Part shown: piece by piece, positions 26,125-35,158 of the stretch
Layout: every line of letters begins with the position of its first letter
Numbering within the stretch: the first letter of the stretch is position 1
Source of the DNA: Candidatus Coprovivens excrementavium
Lineage (GTDB): Bacteria; Bacillota_I; Bacilli_A; RF39; UBA660
Assembly (NCBI GenBank): GCA_944363975.1
Contig: CALVVU010000001.1
Location: forward strand, 186,001-250,000
DNA length: 64,000 nt
Direction: 5' to 3'
Position numbers and translations under genes: made by a program
Notes under the pieces: generated by a model
Seen by the model: only the letters and a program-made list of their open reading frames with translations
What the model was told of the DNA's origin: nothing
Database searches by the model: none

Positions 26125-26479
26125 CTAACATTTCTATATTATTGTAACATATTAGTTATATTTTCTAAAGAATATAAAAAGTGATTTCTATCTTAATATT
26201 TTTTGATTTTTTTATAATTTTGAGTGATAAATAAGATGGTTTTAAACTTTTTAGCAAAAAATATCCCTCACTTATTGAATAAATTAGATGATAAAATTTA
26301 ATATAAATCAACGACCACATAGTTGGAATTAATTTAAAAGAATATATCAATTAAATATTGACTAATTTAAATTTGATAACAAAGTTTTATTTAAGGATGA
26401 ACTTAGTTTTAGAAAAATATAAAAAAAATTAAGGAAATTTATTTTTTTCTTTAATAATACTAATGAAGGGAGAAATGTT
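26125..26479. other. 355-base intergenic region between Fic and the tRNA-Gly islet
   Basis: A very AT-rich stretch. The only open frame (61 codons, minus strand, 26165-26350) has no ribosome site and reads like noise. A GAAGGGAG site at its right edge serves the gene at 26480. No repeat, RNA or clear promoter is seen. Confidence 0.5.
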
Positions 26480-27238
26480 ATGGCTTTTAATAAAGAAATT
26501 ACGGGCTATGAGAATGAAGAAGAGTTTGCTTCGTATCTTAATGGTAAGCAAGTAGGGAGAGTTTATCCTAATTTTTTGGAATTATTATATAAATTGTATG
26601 GTTATCTTGATTATAAGGATTATATAAAGTGTTGGGTTAATAAATCTAAAAGAAAAGCAGATATTTATATTAAGATTAATGGTTATGTTAGAGGTGTTAG
26701 TATTAAGAAAGGAATTAAGAATTCTGTTCATATTGAGTCTATTGGTACTTTGATTTCATTTTTTAGAGAAATAGGTATTGATGAAGAAATAATAAAAAAA
26801 TATTTGTATTATCAATATGCTGATGAGACAATGGATGGTACTGGTAAAACGCGTATATCGAGTTCTCTTTACCGAGAAAACAATCAAAAAGATATTGATG
26901 AAATTAATAAGGCTCTTAATGATGAAAAATATATTAATGCTTTTGTTAATCGATTTGTTTTACAAGGAACTAAATCTGAATATGAGGTTGATGCTATTAT
27001 ATATGGTGTTGTTGAAGATTTTATTTGGATTACGAAAGATGAAGTTTATTATATAATGAGAAAATATTTAAAAGATGAGAGATCATCATTACATATATCT
27101 TTGTTAACCTTGCAACCTATGACACGTAATCTTAATTACAATCCCAAATATGAGTCTTGTAGGAGTTTTATTCAAGTTAAATGGTACAATATATCTGACA
27201 ATATAATAGAAGTTATGGCTTTCTATAGGAATAAATGA
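26480..27238 (+). CDS. Protein of unknown function, possible PD-(D/E)XK-type nuclease fold
   Basis: The 252-residue protein starts at ATG 26480 after GGGAG. The stretch KADIYIKINGYVRGVSIKKG (residues ~55-74) gives an Asp, a beta hairpin and then S-I-K-K-G. This resembles the D-x(n)-(E/S)xK core of restriction-type nucleases, and NSVHIESIG follows. Later blocks, DGTGKTRISSSLYRE and YEVDAIIYGVVEDFIWI, look like a conserved accessory-gene family, but no function is known. It stops exactly where a tRNA-Gly fragment begins, next to an intact tRNA-Gly, which hints at acquisition by integration. The nuclease idea is tentative. Confidence 0.55.
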   Translation: MAFNKEITGYENEEEFASYLNGKQVGRVYPNFLELLYKLYGYLDYKDYIKCWVNKSKRKADIYIKINGYVRGVSIKKGIKNSVHIESIGTLISFFREIGIDEEIIKKYLYYQYADETMDGTGKTRISSSLYRENNQKDIDEINKALNDEKYINAFVNRFVLQGTKSEYEVDAIIYGVVEDFIWITKDEVYYIMRKYLKDERSSLHISLLTLQPMTRNLNYNPKYESCRSFIQVKWYNISDNIIEVMAFYRNK

Positions 27239-27273
27239 GCTTCCTCTTCCAAGCTGATAACGTGGAGTTCGAG
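27237..27273 (+). repeat. Partial tRNA-Gly copy in inverted orientation to the intact tRNA-Gly
   Basis: Positions 27246-27265 (CTTCCAAGCTGATAACGTGG) are an exact 20-base match, on the opposite strand, to 27367-27386 inside tRNA-Gly. Weaker matches extend on both sides (GAGCTTC at 27237 and GTTCGA at 27267), so the copy covers the anticodon arm, variable loop and start of the T arm. It lacks acceptor stem and D arm and cannot be a tRNA. Confidence 0.8.
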
Positions 27274-27275
27274 AC

Positions 27276-27302
27276 AAAAAAAATCTATCTTTCGATAGAT
27301 TT
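27276..27302 (-). terminator. Terminator of tRNA-Gly
   Basis: On the minus strand the 9-bp stem AAATCTATC/GATAGATTT with a GAAA loop is followed by eight T. It lies 41 bases beyond the tRNA 3' end. Confidence 0.87.
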
Positions 27303-27342
27303 ATATATCAAACCCGGCAATTGTTCCGAGCAAATTCTTCAA

Positions 27343-27416
27343 TGGAGCGGATGATGGGAATCGAACCCACGTTATCAGCTTGGAAGGCTGAAGCTCTACC
27401 ATTAAACTACATCCGC
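27343..27416 (-). tRNA. tRNA-Gly (TCC anticodon)
   Basis: The minus strand gives a 74-base cloverleaf. The acceptor stem GCGGATG pairs with CATCCGC, followed by discriminator T and an encoded CCA. The D arm is TAGTTTAATGGTAGAGC, the anticodon loop is CTTCCAA with TCC (reads GGA/GGG), and the T loop is GGTTCGATTCC. Confidence 0.96.
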
Positions 27417-27497
27417 AAAAATCAGTAGGCAATATTAATTATATCAGCTTTTTTATAAATTGCAAGCCTTTTTACCTACTTTTTTTACTTATTTTAA

Positions 27498-28865
27498 TTA
27501 TTTATGAGTATCAATATACTTTCTTACTTCTTCTGCATCATCTAAATGAACTTTCTCGTGTCCAAGAATTTGATAATCTTCATGGCCTTTACCTAGTATT
27601 AAAACAACATCATTTTTTTGAATCATATCTAAAGCTTTTTTAATAGCTTCTCTTCTATCTAATTCGACTTCGTAATTATTTGTTTTAACACCTGCTAAGA
27701 TATCATCCATTATACATTTTGGATCTTCAGTACGAGGATTATCACTAGTGAATATAACATAATCAGAGTTTTCTGATGCTATACGTCCCATAATAGGTCT
27801 TTTTTTAGGATCTCTATCTCCTCCACAGCCTACTAAGGTGATTACTCTACCCTTTTTATTTTCAGTAAATGCTTTAACTATTTTTTCAACAGCATCTGGA
27901 GTATGTGCATAATCAATTACGGCTTCGCCATCTTTTACTTTGATTTGTTCACATCTACCTTTAGGAGGATATACTTCTTTTGTTATATCAATTATTTTTT
28001 CAATACTATAGCCTAAACTATTAACTAATGATAATGAAGTTAAATAGTTATATACATTAAATGTACTTCTTAAGTTTGTATTTACTTCATATTCTTTTTC
28101 TGGAGTACTAAATTTAATATGAGTACCATGTTCAGTATCACGATAAGAAATAATTTTGTAATCTTCACCTTTTAAACCAAATGTCTTAATATTTGAATAT
28201 TTATCTAACCATGATGGTGCATATTGATCATCCATATTTATTATCATAGGTCCTTCTAGTTGTTTAAGAATAAGTTGTTTAGCTTGAAGATAGTTTTCCA
28301 TGGTTTTATGATAATCTAAATGATCTTGAGTAAGGTTTGTAAATGCTGCTACTTTAAATGATAAACCTTTTACTCTTTCTTGATGTAAAGCATGAGAACT
28401 AACTTCCATCATTACATTTTGACAACCTTTTTCTTTAGCAGTTAAAATTAACTCATATAAATCTAAAATATTAGGTGTTGTATTGGGGATTTCTACTACT
28501 TCTTCACCTGGTAGATAGAATCCTATTGTACCAATATAAGCTGTTTTAGAACCTAGTTTATTTAGTATTTGATAAGTTAAATAAGCAGTTGTTGTTTTAC
28601 CATTTGTTCCTGTTACAGCAATTAAATTTATTGAGTTGGCTTCTTTAGAATAAGTTGTACTTATATAGTCAGTTAACCATTTATTAGTATCTTCGACTAT
28701 TTCTTTAGGTACTTGACAATCTACGTCATGTTCGACAATTACTTTGATTGCTCCATTATTAATTGCTTGATTAATAAAGTCATGACCATCTACAGTTGTA
28801 CCTTTTAGAGCAACAAATGTATCTCCTGGTTTAACTTTACGAGAATCTATTTTAATATTAATCAT
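27498..28865 (-). CDS. murE: UDP-MurNAc-L-Ala-D-Glu:meso-diaminopimelate ligase
   Basis: This 455-residue cytoplasmic ligase adds the third residue of the peptidoglycan stem peptide using ATP. It has the N-terminal UDP-binding domain (INIKIDSRKVKPGDTFVALKG), the ATP loop VTGTNGKTTTAY, the central EVSSHAL motif and C-terminal DNPRTEDP. DNPR is the signature of enzymes that add meso-diaminopimelate, whereas Lys-adding enzymes differ, so the wall probably uses DAP. The start is ATG 28865, behind AGAGGTG. The gene is alone here, not in the usual dcw cluster. Confidence 0.94.
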   Translation of the reverse strand: MINIKIDSRKVKPGDTFVALKGTTVDGHDFINQAINNGAIKVIVEHDVDCQVPKEIVEDTNKWLTDYISTTYSKEANSINLIAVTGTNGKTTTAYLTYQILNKLGSKTAYIGTIGFYLPGEEVVEIPNTTPNILDLYELILTAKEKGCQNVMMEVSSHALHQERVKGLSFKVAAFTNLTQDHLDYHKTMENYLQAKQLILKQLEGPMIINMDDQYAPSWLDKYSNIKTFGLKGEDYKIISYRDTEHGTHIKFSTPEKEYEVNTNLRSTFNVYNYLTSLSLVNSLGYSIEKIIDITKEVYPPKGRCEQIKVKDGEAVIDYAHTPDAVEKIVKAFTENKKGRVITLVGCGGDRDPKKRPIMGRIASENSDYVIFTSDNPRTEDPKCIMDDILAGVKTNNYEVELDRREAIKKALDMIQKNDVVLILGKGHEDYQILGHEKVHLDDAEEVRKYIDTHK

Positions 28866-29025
28866 ACTTTTCACCTCTGTTAATATAATATTATTTTTAT
28901 TTAATTTGTACAATCTTTTTATTCCACACTTTACTAAAAAAAATGAGAGATAATCCACATTTATATAATTTTAGTCTTGCTTTTTTATTTTTTTTATATT
29001 ATTCTCTTATAAAGGGTGTAGGAAT

Positions 29026-29136
29026 ATGATGAGAAGTTTATACAACAATATAAATACTATTATAGCAAGACTTAATACTATTGTTGTTGGTAATTCATCT
29101 ATTTTAGCTTTTGTTATTGGTTGTGTAATTATTTAA
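29026..29136 (+). CDS. 36-residue leader peptide upstream of uraA
   Basis: A short frame starts at ATG 29026 after GTAGGAAT. It runs through a T-rich stretch and stops at 29134-29136, exactly where an intrinsic terminator hairpin begins. The peptide has a hydrophobic second half (SSILAFVIGCVII), so a small membrane peptide is an alternative. The placement of stop codon, hairpin and downstream uracil genes is like the pyrBI leader of enteric bacteria, where ribosome position decides termination according to UTP supply. The control role is inference. Confidence 0.5.
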   Translation: MMRSLYNNINTIIARLNTIVVGNSSILAFVIGCVII

Positions 29137-29165
29137 GGTTTCCTTGTAGAAGGATGCCTTTTTTT
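29135..29165 (+). terminator. Putative attenuator before uraA
   Basis: AAGG/CCTT pairs, then a 3x3 internal loop, then CCTT/AAGG with a GTAG loop, followed by seven T (29159-29165). No second promoter is evident between this hairpin and uraA (start 29196), so uracil-gene transcription should depend on read-through. Confidence 0.65.
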
Positions 29166-29195
29166 ATTTGTTTCTACATTCGAGAAGGAGGATTT

Positions 29196-30638
29196 ATGAA
29201 GAAGAAAATGATGTATGACATCGATGAACGACCACCATTGGGAAAATTTATTGTCTTAGCTTTGCAACATGTTTTTGCAATGTTTGGCGCGACAATATTG
29301 GTTCCGATATTAGTTAATAGTGCAGCTGGAGAAACTGTACTAACAATTCCTGTTGCATTAGTAACTTCTGGGATTGGAACATTAATTTATATTTTTTGTA
29401 CGAAAGGAAGATCTCCAGTTTATCTAGGTAGTTCCTTTGCATTTATTACCCCTATCGTAGCGGGATATTTGAAAGCTGGAATTAGTGGAGCTATGACTGG
29501 CATAATGGCTGTTGGTTTAATATATGCAATAATAGCTATTATAATTCATTTTATCGGTAAGAATTGGTTAGATAAATTATTACCTTCTATTGTAATAGGA
29601 CCAATGATTATGGTTATTGGTTTAGGGTTAGCACCATCGGCAATTTCACAAATAGGATTAGATAGTAGTTCTAGTTTAGAATGGAAAACATTAGTAGTAG
29701 CTTTAGCTTCTTTCTTAATAACAGCAATTGTAATGACAAAAGCTAAAGGATTTTTTAAAATAATACCTTTTTTGGTAGGAATTATTGGTGGATATATTAT
29801 AGCTGTATGTTTGGGAATGGTAGAGTTTACTCCTGTTATAGAAGCAAAATTCTTCAGTGTTCCAGAGTTTATTATTCCTTTTGTTGATTATAAATTGAAT
29901 TTTACAGCATTATTAACAATTGCACCAATAGCTTTGGTTACTATGTGTGAACATATTGGTGATCATACGGCTTTGAGTCAAATAATTGGAAAAGATTTAA
30001 TAAAGGATCCTGGTTTAGATAGAACATTAATGGGTGATGGTATTGCAACTTTTGTTGCTGGAGCTTTAGGTGGACCTGCTAATACAACATATGGAGAAAA
30101 TACTTCCGTTGTTGGAATGACAAAAGTAGCTTCGGTAAAAGTAATTGGATTAGCTGCAATATTTGCTATTATAATTGGATTTTTAGGTAAGTTTACAGCA
30201 TTAGTTTCAACAATACCAAACGCTGTATTAGGTGGTGTTTCTCTATTATTATATGGATTTATTGCTATAAATGGATTAAAGGTTTTAATAGAAAAGCAAA
30301 TCAATTTTGAAATTCCTAAAAATATAGTTGTTGCTTCATCGATGTTAGTACTAGGATTAGGTGGTGCAGCAATATCAATAGTAAGTGGAGACTTATCTAT
30401 CACGATATCTGGTATGAGTTTAGCTTCTATATTTGGAATAGTTCTTAATTTAATATTACCAAATGAGGAGGAAGGAAAAGAAAATATTGTTATAGATGAA
30501 AATGTTGATAAAAAAGAGATTACTTATAACAAGGAGCTTGATAAGTTAAAAGAAGATATTAAAAATGAATTAACTGTTTCTTTAAAAGGTGAAATAATTG
30601 AAGAGATAAAAAAGGAATTAAATAAAAAGAAGAAGTAA
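29196..30638 (+). CDS. uraA: Uracil permease (NCS2 / UraA-PyrP family)
   Basis: The 480-residue protein should import uracil by proton symport. It starts at ATG 29196 directly after GAAGGAGG. Family marks are LQHVFAMFGATILVPIL near the N-terminus, the half-helix PVYLGSSFAFITP, the substrate-site ALVTMCEHIGDH with the key Glu/His, and PANTTYGENTSVVGMTKV. About 14 membrane segments are expected. A ~60-residue charged tail (KELDKLKEDIKNEL, EEIKKELNKKKK) is extra for the family. It forms an operon with upp, so imported uracil is converted to UMP at once. Confidence 0.93.
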   Translation: MKKKMMYDIDERPPLGKFIVLALQHVFAMFGATILVPILVNSAAGETVLTIPVALVTSGIGTLIYIFCTKGRSPVYLGSSFAFITPIVAGYLKAGISGAMTGIMAVGLIYAIIAIIIHFIGKNWLDKLLPSIVIGPMIMVIGLGLAPSAISQIGLDSSSSLEWKTLVVALASFLITAIVMTKAKGFFKIIPFLVGIIGGYIIAVCLGMVEFTPVIEAKFFSVPEFIIPFVDYKLNFTALLTIAPIALVTMCEHIGDHTALSQIIGKDLIKDPGLDRTLMGDGIATFVAGALGGPANTTYGENTSVVGMTKVASVKVIGLAAIFAIIIGFLGKFTALVSTIPNAVLGGVSLLLYGFIAINGLKVLIEKQINFEIPKNIVVASSMLVLGLGGAAISIVSGDLSITISGMSLASIFGIVLNLILPNEEEGKENIVIDENVDKKEITYNKELDKLKEDIKNELTVSLKGEIIEEIKKELNKKKK

Positions 30639-30655
30639 TTAGGAGATGATAAGTA

Positions 30656-31282
30656 GTGAATGTTAAGGAGTTAAATCATCCTTTAATAGAGCATAAGTTA
30701 GCTATTTTAAGAGATAAAAAAACAGGGACAAAGGAATTTAGAGAGTTAATTAAAGAGATAGGAATGTTTCTTTGTTATGAAGCAATGAGTGATGCGAAGT
30801 TAAAGAAAGTCGAAATTGAAACGCCTATTGAAAAAATGAAAACAGGTAAATTAGATGAGGATAACTATGCTTTTGTCCCTATCTTAAGAGCTGGCATGGG
30901 TATGTTAGATGGTGTTATTAGCGTTATTCCAAATGCCAAAATAGGTCATATCGGAATGTATCGTGACGAAAAAACATTTGAACCAGTTAACTATTTTTTT
31001 AAAGTACCAAAAGATATTGCTAAAAGAGAGGTTATTATTTTAGATCCAATGTTAGCTACTGGTGGTTCAGCTATAGATGCGATTGATTTATTAAAAAGTA
31101 AAGGTGTTAAGAAAATAAAATTTTTATCTATTATAGCTGCTCCAGAAGGATTAAAAAAAGTTACTGAAAAACACCCTGATGTGCAAATTATTTGTGCTAA
31201 AATAGATAAATGTTTGAATGAAAATAAGTATATTGTTCCCGGCTTAGGAGATGCTGGAGATAGAATATTTGGAACAAAATAA
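30656..31282 (+). CDS. upp: Uracil phosphoribosyltransferase
   Basis: This 208-residue enzyme makes UMP from uracil and PRPP. It has [23 protein letters not shown] and the PRPP-binding loop [18 protein letters not shown], and ends in [14 protein letters not shown], the uracil-binding C-terminus. The start is GTG at 30656 after AGGAGATGA. It sits 17 bases after uraA with a terminator right after its stop, which completes a two-gene salvage operon. Confidence 0.96.
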   Translation: MNVKELNHPLIEHKLAILRDKKTGTKEFRELIKEIGMFLCYEAMSDAKLKKVEIETPIEKMKTGKLDEDNYAFVPILRAGMGMLDGVISVIPNAKIGHIGMYRDEKTFEPVNYFFKVPKDIAKREVIILDPMLATGGSAIDAIDLLKSKGVKKIKFLSIIAAPEGLKKVTEKHPDVQIICAKIDKCLNENKYIVPGLGDAGDRIFGTK

Positions 31283-31306
31283 AAAGTCGAATTTTCGACT
31301 TTTTTT
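31281..31306. terminator. Bidirectional terminator, upp / asnB
   Basis: The 11-bp stem AAAAAGTCGAA/TTCGACTTTTT has a two-base centre and extra T. It overlaps the upp stop codon and the asnB end. Confidence 0.87.
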
Positions 31307-33122
31307 ATACAAAGAATTGTTCATACCATACGATGAATGTATATATAGTCCAAACTTTTTTATAACAATCTTTTTTACCAGTTTTATGATTTTCTAATAG
31401 TTTTAAGATTCTTTTGGTATCAAAGAATTTCGCTGCTATTGGACCTTGAAATTTAGATTTTATTTCAGTATATAAATCGTCTTCTCTTATCCATTCTCTT
31501 AATGGAACTGGAAAACCTAATTTTTTCTTTTTATATGAATCATTTGGAATAACTTCTTTAGCTGCTTGACGTAGAGCTGGTTTAGTAGTTTCTTTATTTA
31601 TCTTAGCTGATGTTGGTAATTTACGAGCTACTTCATATACTTCTTTATCTAAGAATGGTGTTCTTGCTTCTAAACCAAACATCATGGTATTACGATCAAC
31701 AGCATGAAGAAAGTCTTTAACTAACCAAAAGTAGAAATCGATTACTTGGCGTTGAACTAAAGTAGAATTGTCTTTATATTCTTCATAGAAAGGTGCTACT
31801 ATATCTTTGGTATGAATTTGATTAGGGCATTTAACTATTTTCATTGCTTCTTCATCACGGAATACACGGCCTAACCCAATATTATAATCTTTTAATTTAC
31901 GTCCACGACGATAAACAAAATTGAATCCTCGTACTTCAGGTAGTAAACCAGCTATTGAGGAAGCTACTCTTCTAATTGGATATGGAATTTTCATATACCA
32001 TGATTGGTCTATTTCTTCTTTATAGGTGTTATATCCACCAAATAGTTCGTCAGCGCCTTCACCTGATAATACAACTTTAACATCTTGTGAGGCTATTTGA
32101 GCAACAAAATATAGAGCTATAGCAGATGGATCGGCTAGTGGTTCGTCCATATGATACATAATTTTAGGAAATGCTTTAATATATTCTTCTTTAGTTATTT
32201 TTTTAGATTTATTAGTTATTCCTAATTTATTTGCTAAGTCTTTAGCATATGATATCTCATCATATTTAGGATTGTCATAACCTACTGTATAAGTTTTATC
32301 CGGTTTACTAACTGATACAAGGTATGATGAATCTATTCCACTTGATAAGAATGATCCTACTTCGACATCAGCAATTTCATGGTATTTTACAGAATTTTCC
32401 ATAGCTTTACTAATATCACTAACTATATTATCAATATTTTGATCAGTTTCTTCAAATTCTAGTTTAAAGAATCTTTCTATTTTTTTAGTGCGATTTTTGT
32501 AAATTAGCTGATAACCTGGTTCTAGGCGATAAACATCTTTAAAGAATGTTTCTTCAGTTGGTGTTGAATTAAAACATAAGTAAGCAGAAATAATAGAATC
32601 ATTGAATTCTTTTTTAAAGTCCGGATGGTCTAAAAACGCTTTTATTTCTGAGGCAAACATAAAGGTATTATTATTTTCATAATAGTAAAGTGGTTTAATT
32701 CCCCAGCCGTCGCGTGCCATATATAGTTCTTTTTCTTTAGAGTTCCATATAGCGAAAGCAAACATACCTCTAAGTTTTTTTGTTAGTTCATAACCCCACT
32801 CTTCGTATCCATGAACTAGTACTTCAGTATCAGATGATGTAGTAAATTTATGATTTAATTTTTTTAATTCTTCTCGTAATTCAACATAATTGTATATTTC
32901 GCCATTAAAAACGATAGCTATATCTTTTGTTTCATTGTAAATTGGTTGATTACCTGTTGATAAATCAATTATCGAAAGACGGCGATGACCTAAGGCGGCC
33001 ATTTCATCTAAATAGAATCCTTCAGCATCCGGTCCACGATATGCAATGCGATCGGTCATTGCTTTTAGTATTTTTTTGGTTGGTTTTTTAGTATTACTAA
33101 CGTAACCAGCTATTCCACACAT
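31305..33122 (-). CDS. asnB: Glutamine-hydrolysing asparagine synthetase
   Basis: The 605-residue enzyme makes asparagine from aspartate, ATP and glutamine. The N-terminal amidase starts MCGIAGYVSN (catalytic Cys2) with AYRGPDAEGF, RLSIIDLSTGNQP and NGEIYNY. The synthetase half has the PP-loop SFLSSGIDSSYL, then YHMDEPLADPSAIALYFVA and VVLSGEGADELFGGYNTY. Length and motif order are normal. It follows the LTA-synthase-like gene by nine bases in the same direction, so both are probably one transcript. Some AsnB enzymes amidate cell-wall peptides, but nothing here proves that. Confidence 0.92.
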   Translation of the reverse strand: MCGIAGYVSNTKKPTKKILKAMTDRIAYRGPDAEGFYLDEMAALGHRRLSIIDLSTGNQPIYNETKDIAIVFNGEIYNYVELREELKKLNHKFTTSSDTEVLVHGYEEWGYELTKKLRGMFAFAIWNSKEKELYMARDGWGIKPLYYYENNNTFMFASEIKAFLDHPDFKKEFNDSIISAYLCFNSTPTEETFFKDVYRLEPGYQLIYKNRTKKIERFFKLEFEETDQNIDNIVSDISKAMENSVKYHEIADVEVGSFLSSGIDSSYLVSVSKPDKTYTVGYDNPKYDEISYAKDLANKLGITNKSKKITKEEYIKAFPKIMYHMDEPLADPSAIALYFVAQIASQDVKVVLSGEGADELFGGYNTYKEEIDQSWYMKIPYPIRRVASSIAGLLPEVRGFNFVYRRGRKLKDYNIGLGRVFRDEEAMKIVKCPNQIHTKDIVAPFYEEYKDNSTLVQRQVIDFYFWLVKDFLHAVDRNTMMFGLEARTPFLDKEVYEVARKLPTSAKINKETTKPALRQAAKEVIPNDSYKKKKLGFPVPLREWIREDDLYTEIKSKFQGPIAAKFFDTKRILKLLENHKTGKKDCYKKVWTIYTFIVWYEQFFV

Positions 33123-33131
33123 AATATCACC

Positions 33132-35057
33132 TTAACTTCCTAATATGTACTTATAATAATCATTATCGATAATTAGTTTACTGATACTAAAGCTATTGGC
33201 AACACGATTGTTAATACGTTTAACATACTCATCGACTGTTTCTCCTTTTAGTTCTCGACCTTCTTTTAAAGTAAAGGTTTTAGTACTAGAGTCATATGAG
33301 CCATAATCGGTTGTCCAACTACGATTGGAAAAAATTGCTAATCCTTCGTAGTCGCTAAGAATATCTTTACCGACAATTAATCGCGAATCGTAGTCTATTC
33401 CAAATAAATTTAAAATGGTAGGTAAAACATCTAATTGACTTCCTACTTTATCGATTATAATTGGTTCTTTCATTTCGCTATTCCAAAGAATAAAATTACT
33501 TCGATTCACTTCTATTGTATCATCTTTTTCATAAGTTGCGGCTTCATTCATTTCATCGATTGACAGTGTATATGGATAATGATCACCTACTAAAGCAATT
33601 ACAGTATCTTTTAATTCACCTGATTCTTCGAGTTTTTCAATCAATTTTTCTAACATTTTATCTAGTTCGATTTGAGCAGCTAGATAATACTTTACAGAAT
33701 CAGAATATTCTAAATCTTTTACTTCATCAAAATGAAGAAGAGCTATATTATCACCACTATTATATGGAGAATGTCCACTAACAGTAACGTAGTATGTTAC
33801 GAAATTACCATCTTGGTTTAAATAATCAGAAGTTGTTACTTCAACCATTTCAGAATCTAATGGAAGCCAATCACAATTCATTCTATCTTCTAAACCATTT
33901 CCACAACCTAAATATTGATTAAATCCTAAGGTACCCATAGTAATATTTCTTTTATAGTAGGTATATGTCCAATTATGATAACTTTGAACACGGTAACCTA
34001 AAGAACCAAAAGTATTTCCTAAGGCATAAGTTATTTCTGGCTTTTTCTTTTTCCAGGTACTTAAGATATTTTGAGTTGGAATAAGACCTGTTGTAGCTTG
34101 GAATTCTCCACCAGTTGTACTTAAGAAAACTGGTGAATAAAAATTATTAAAGACAAAGCCATTATTAATAAGTTTGTATAGAGTTGGTGTTCTTTCTTTG
34201 TCAACAGCAACTTCATTAAATCCCTCAGCTAAAATAAAAATTAAATTTTTATTAGCAAACATACCAGTATATTCAGTTTTGTTAGTTGCTATCTCGTTGC
34301 TTACATAATTATTAATTTTATTAATTGCCTTATCTGATGTTGAAGAAAGATTTAAATCTAAAATATTCTCTCCATAATCAATATCTTTAATTGATGTATC
34401 ATTTTTATTGTTATTATTAGTTTCAATTATTAATTCTGTGTCATAGCCGAAGACTTGTCTTTTAATATCGATTTTAGTATATGTTAACATTCCAAATGAA
34501 TCAATTAGTGATAACTGATCATCAACATAAAAATATAAATCATGTTTATTTTTACTAGGAATTAATGTTAAGAATGTTGATAAGTATGAAGTTATAAACA
34601 ACAAAATTAAGGATATTATTGATTCTTTATGATATCGAGAAAAATCTATTTTTTTGATAAATATTATTAAAGTAATGAAAGGGATTAATAAAAGAAGAAA
34701 AACTAGTAAATGATCAAAGATAGCATCTTTGATAATGTTAGTGAAATCAAACGCTTGGTTAGCTAAACTAATTGTTGAAAAGGAAAAAGGAACAGAAAAC
34801 AAATTATAAAAGATGTATTGTACTTCAAAGTAAATAGTCATTATGAGTGATATAAATAAACATATAAAACGATTTACTTTTAAAGGAAAAGATTTAGTTA
34901 AAATAGTAAACAGTAAACTAAAAGGAATTGAAAATATTATTAAGTAAATAATTCCTATATTAAAAAAATGGTTAGCTATAACAATTTTAGTTATTATTTC
35001 AAAATATAAAATACTTAAAAATAAGTAAATAAAAGGATGAATTTTTATATTTTTCAT
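33132..35057 (-). CDS. LTA-synthase-family membrane sulfatase-like enzyme
   Basis: The 641-residue protein has five N-terminal membrane helices (residues ~8-165) and a large extracellular alkaline-phosphatase-type domain. ANKNLIFILAEGFNEV holds the first metal Glu, FLSTTGGEFQATTGLIP the nucleophile Thr, GYRVQSYHNWTYTYYKR follows, and VIALVGDHYP holds the metal Asp/His. These enzymes transfer glycerolphosphate from phosphatidylglycerol to a growing chain or glycolipid. It is likely a lipoteichoic-acid synthase or primase, though other phosphoglycerol transferases cannot be excluded. It is co-directional with asnB. Confidence 0.85.
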   Translation of the reverse strand: MKNIKIHPFIYLFLSILYFEIITKIVIANHFFNIGIIYLIIFSIPFSLLFTILTKSFPLKVNRFICLFISLIMTIYFEVQYIFYNLFSVPFSFSTISLANQAFDFTNIIKDAIFDHLLVFLLLLIPFITLIIFIKKIDFSRYHKESIISLILLFITSYLSTFLTLIPSKNKHDLYFYVDDQLSLIDSFGMLTYTKIDIKRQVFGYDTELIIETNNNNKNDTSIKDIDYGENILDLNLSSTSDKAINKINNYVSNEIATNKTEYTGMFANKNLIFILAEGFNEVAVDKERTPTLYKLINNGFVFNNFYSPVFLSTTGGEFQATTGLIPTQNILSTWKKKKPEITYALGNTFGSLGYRVQSYHNWTYTYYKRNITMGTLGFNQYLGCGNGLEDRMNCDWLPLDSEMVEVTTSDYLNQDGNFVTYYVTVSGHSPYNSGDNIALLHFDEVKDLEYSDSVKYYLAAQIELDKMLEKLIEKLEESGELKDTVIALVGDHYPYTLSIDEMNEAATYEKDDTIEVNRSNFILWNSEMKEPIIIDKVGSQLDVLPTILNLFGIDYDSRLIVGKDILSDYEGLAIFSNRSWTTDYGSYDSSTKTFTLKEGRELKGETVDEYVKRINNRVANSFSISKLIIDNDYYKYILGS

Positions 35058-35134
35058 TACAATCTCTTCTTTCTTAATTCATGCTAGATATTATACCACA
35101 AATTGCCATTTTTATTATAAATATAATAAAAGAA

Positions 35135-35158
35135 AAAAGATATTATATAATATCTTTT
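35135..35158. terminator. Terminator of tex
   Basis: The near-perfect palindrome AAAAGATATTA/TAATATCTTTT with two central bases overlaps the tex stop codon; A and T runs flank it. Confidence 0.75.

Noticed and set aside
26165-26350. 61-codon minus-strand frame in the 26.1-26.5 kb gap
   Set aside because: No ribosome site, no plausible composition; looks like chance in AT-rich DNA.
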